This document shows positions 61,803 through 64,000 of a DNA stretch of 64,000 nt, piece by piece. Each line of letters opens with the position of its first letter. Within the stretch, counting starts at the first letter, position 1. Origin of the DNA: Sphingobium sp. WTD-1. GTDB lineage: Bacteria; Pseudomonadota; Alphaproteobacteria; Sphingomonadales; Sphingomonadaceae. Position numbers and translations under genes: made by a program. The stretch lies in NCBI RefSeq assembly GCF_030128825.1, contig NZ_CP119128.1, positions 124,001 to 188,000 on the forward strand, given 5' to 3'. The notes beneath the pieces are model-generated. The model was not told where the DNA came from, ran no database searches, and worked only from the letters and a program-made list of their open reading frames with translations.

Positions 61803-63479
61803 CTATTTGTTACGACCGAAAACGTCGTGGAGGATCGCCTGCATCTCGCCGAGCGTCGCATCCGCTTCGGCCGCAGCAACGAGATTTTCCATCACCGATC
61901 CGATCGCCCGGCCTTCACTGACATCGACCGCCGCACGACGAAGTTTGTCCAGAGCCTCCGAGCAGCGCGCCGCATCGCGATCCCGGCGATGTCGCTCGAT
62001 ATCCTCAATGGCGAGGCGAGCGGCTTCGGGATCGGGCTGGAACACGGCATATTGCTCGGGCTCGTCGGTAGTGTACTTGTTGACGCCGACCATCGTGCGC
62101 GCGCCACTCTCGATTTCCTGGCGCCATTGGTATGCTGCGGCAGACACTTGCTGCTTGACCCATCCGGATTCGATACAGGCTATCAGGCCGCCACGATCGT
62201 CGATGTCCGCGATGATTTCGAACACCCGGCGCTCGATCTCGTCGGTGAGCGATTCGATATAGTATGAACCGCCGAACGGGTCGGACACATGGACCGCGCC
62301 GGTTTCCTCCGCAATGATCTGGCTCGTCCTGAGTGACAAGGTTACTGCCTCTTCCGTCGGCAATCCGAGCGCCTCGTCATAGGCGTTGATGGTCATGCCA
62401 TTCGCGCCGGACAACACTGCCGCCAGCGCACCATAGGCGTTGCGGACCAGGTTGTTCAGCGGCTGTTGTACCGTGAGCAGCGAACCCGCAGTCTGCGCAT
62501 GAATCCGCGCTTGTAGCGAACCGCTCTTCTTGCAGCCGAACCGCTCGCGATTGACCTTGGCGTAGACGCGCCGAAGCGCGCGGGTCTTGGCTACTTCTTC
62601 AAAGAAATTCTCGCCGTACCGAACGTGGAAGCCGAACCGGGGCACGACGGAATCCGGCTCGATTCCAAGCTTCACGCACTCCTCGTTGACAGCGATGATC
62701 GCGGCGATCGAATAAGCCACGGCCTGGACATTGGTAGCGCCCGCTTCGCAGATATTATGCTCACTGATCGTCAGCGGATTCCAGAGCGGCACATGCTGCG
62801 AACAATAGGCTGCAATGTCCGCGACCAGCCGGTAGCTGCCGCGCGGCGAAAAGTTCGTGCCGCCGCTATGGCCGAAGAAATCCCAGATATAGTTGGTGAG
62901 GTTGCCACCGAGCGTGTCGAACGCGAAGCCGCGCCTTTTTGCCGCTGCCAGATAGAGCCCAAGCATGGCGGGCGAGCCAGCGTTCAGAACCAGCGAAACG
63001 GTGGTCTTGGCCAGGTCTTTGCCGGCGAGAAGCACTTCGTAATCGCTCGCCTTGCAGACCGAGATGCCGCAATCGCCGATGCTGCCGCGCACCCCAGGAT
63101 GGTCGGGATCATATCCCATCGACGTCGGCATATCGAAAATGAAATTATAGGCTTCGCGATCGAAATAGCCTTTTGATCCGCCTTGTTCCAGCAACAGGTC
63201 CATGCGCTCGCGCGTCTGTGCGGGCAGGCCGAAGCCGATGATCTGCAGGTCCATCCACGGCTGATACTGGTAATGGATCGGGTAGATGCCACGGGTGTAG
63301 GGATACTGCCCCGGCATTTCCGCCTCATTGCCCATCCGGTCGAGGCCGCCATAGACAGGCTCGACTTCCACGCCCGACCTGTTGCGGGCGACGAAGGAGC
63401 GATCCTTGTACCGCGCCGCCACCGTCTGCTGCCAGCGCTCATAGGCGCTGTCTTCTGTCTTTGTGCCTGTGCTGGTCAT
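61803..63479 (-). CDS. Acyl-CoA mutase large subunit (HcmA/IcmA-like), specificity unclear
   Basis: A 558-residue TIM-barrel subunit without a B12 domain, the length of 2-hydroxyisobutyryl-CoA (HcmA) and isobutyryl-CoA mutase large subunits. It shows MDLQIIGFGLP, FDMPTSMGYDPDHPG, ARIHAQTAGSLLTVQQPLNNLVRNAYGALAAVLSGANGM and SDPFGGSYYIESLTDE. The substrate-pocket position occupied by Tyr in methylmalonyl-CoA mutase is Ile here, as in HcmA, but the usual TIQND segment is replaced by NLTNYIWDFFGHSGGTN. It is a real mutase with a divergent pocket. Met at 63479 is preferred over 63512. Confidence 0.88.
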   Translation of the reverse strand: MTSTGTKTEDSAYERWQQTVAARYKDRSFVARNRSGVEVEPVYGGLDRMGNEAEMPGQYPYTRGIYPIHYQYQPWMDLQIIGFGLPAQTRERMDLLLEQGGSKGYFDREAYNFIFDMPTSMGYDPDHPGVRGSIGDCGISVCKASDYEVLLAGKDLAKTTVSLVLNAGSPAMLGLYLAAAKRRGFAFDTLGGNLTNYIWDFFGHSGGTNFSPRGSYRLVADIAAYCSQHVPLWNPLTISEHNICEAGATNVQAVAYSIAAIIAVNEECVKLGIEPDSVVPRFGFHVRYGENFFEEVAKTRALRRVYAKVNRERFGCKKSGSLQARIHAQTAGSLLTVQQPLNNLVRNAYGALAAVLSGANGMTINAYDEALGLPTEEAVTLSLRTSQIIAEETGAVHVSDPFGGSYYIESLTDEIERRVFEIIADIDDRGGLIACIESGWVKQQVSAAAYQWRQEIESGARTMVGVNKYTTDEPEQYAVFQPDPEAARLAIEDIERHRRDRDAARCSEALDKLRRAAVDVSEGRAIGSVMENLVAAAEADATLGEMQAILHDVFGRNK

Positions 63480-63519
63480 AGGATTGACGGCTCCATCCAG
63501 AGATTGATGCATTGGTTTT

Positions 63520-63921
63520 TCAAGTTAAGAAAATAGAATTGGTGTGCATCGTATCGAGATATTCCTTGGCCAAGGATATTTTCTCTCCGCGAACATTGAA
63601 CAAGAAATGATACTCGTTGTTGTAGACACGACCATTGTTCAATTCACCATAGGACTCAACTTCGGCAGCGACAGTATCGCCTTCCGCGATCATCGATCTC
63701 AATCGCATTTCAAGGCCGTTTGGTATCTCTCCCAATACGCCTCGCAGGATTGCGCTGATTTCTTCCTTTGTTTTGGGTCCGGCCAATGCGAATTGGTCCG
63801 GCTTTCCGCCGACCCACCATGTGGAATCCTCTGTCAGCATGTCGATGACGCCCTCGACGTCGCACTGGCCGAACTTTGCGAGTAATTTGCGGACGACATC
63901 CTTGCTCTGTTCTGCTGACAT
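63520..63921 (-). CDS. SnoaL/NTF2-like protein
   Basis: A 133-residue NTF2-fold protein of the ketosteroid-isomerase/SnoaL type. It opens VVRKLLAKFGQCDVEGVIDMLTEDSTWWVGG and has MIAEGDTVAAEVESYGEL and YHFLFNVRGEKISLAKEYLDT. Such proteins can be isomerases, cyclases or dehydratases; the active residues cannot be assigned. It heads the mutase cluster, upstream of the large subunit gene. Confidence 0.88.
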   Translation of the reverse strand: MSAEQSKDVVRKLLAKFGQCDVEGVIDMLTEDSTWWVGGKPDQFALAGPKTKEEISAILRGVLGEIPNGLEMRLRSMIAEGDTVAAEVESYGELNNGRVYNNEYHFLFNVRGEKISLAKEYLDTMHTNSIFLT

Positions 63922-63954
63922 CTTGTTTTCCTTCGACGGTTCAGATCTGTGACT

Positions 63955-64000
63955 TCATGCCGCGAACACGGACTTCAGGTGGAGGGTGTCATGATATTCC
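63955..64000 (-). CDS. C-terminal end of a gene entering from the right edge
   Basis: The last 14 codons (EYHDTLHLKSVFAA) and stop of an open frame on the minus strand run off the window. It looks like a genuine C-terminus upstream of the SnoaL-like gene, in the same direction. Too short to identify. Confidence 0.35.
   Translation of the reverse strand, partial: EYHDTLHLKSVFAA

Overview
The window looks like accessory DNA of a sphingomonad (Sphingobium/Novosphingobium-like alphaproteobacterium), probably a large plasmid or an integrated conjugative element. The case rests on GC-rich coding, a sphingomonad-style TonB-dependent receptor, pobA and Rieske-type aromatic catabolism, a P-type (VirB) conjugation operon, and a plasmid maintenance region with ArdC, ParB-like and VbhA/VbhT-like proteins. 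No rRNA, tRNA or CRISPR array was seen.

Layout. 1-9.1 kb: an energy/stress block (D-lactate-type dehydrogenase, PEP synthase, universal stress protein, cytochrome c, YjdF-like membrane protein, a truncated metallo-beta-lactamase-fold protein, a small K+-channel protein). 9.2-14.35 kb: a Tn3-family transposon with 38-bp inverted repeats (tnpA, tnpR, one passenger gene). 14.35-24.3 kb: a virB operon on the minus strand (virB1 to virB11), whose virB11 is both frameshifted and cut by the transposon. virD4 and a relaxase are absent. 24.5-26.4 kb: a small unknown gene, a CHC2/Toprim primase-like gene and a nuclease.

26.4-41.2 kb is a catabolic island: TonB receptor, LysR regulator, benzaldehyde-type aldehyde dehydrogenase, OmpW, ExaC-like acetaldehyde dehydrogenase with a DUF779 partner, an MpaB/DUF2236 oxygenase, a three-component Rieske O-demethylase resembling dicamba demethylase, glutathione-independent formaldehyde dehydrogenase, PobA and an AraC-type regulator. 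Read together, they encode a plausible route for a 4-methoxyphenylpropene such as anethole: oxidative cleavage to anisaldehyde plus acetaldehyde, oxidation of both aldehydes, O-demethylation of anisate to 4-hydroxybenzoate plus formaldehyde, oxidation of formaldehyde, and hydroxylation to protocatechuate. The substrate is inferred, not shown.

41.2-53 kb resembles the leading/anti-defence region of a conjugative element: ArdC antirestriction protein, Abi_2/HEPN protein, a ParB-like protein, DUF2971 and CoiA-like genes, a self-regulated XRE gene, DUF3768, a VbhA/VbhT-type Fic antitoxin/toxin pair, and a truncated SRAP gene. Three direct copies of a ~230-270 bp leader precede three of its transcription units. 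A second ~122-125 bp repeat carrying a TGTGCCA-N2-TGGCACA palindrome occurs twice.

53.1-58.4 kb: an IS21-family element whose istB is cut by a second Tn3-family element with unusually long (~95 bp) terminal repeats and only a transposase. 58.4-64 kb: a minus-strand operon with a B12-dependent acyl-CoA mutase of unclear specificity (large subunit, B12 subunit, MeaB), an SDR, an Old Yellow Enzyme and a SnoaL-like protein. The mosaic is bounded by transposons without target duplications, which suggests repeated recombination and deletion.
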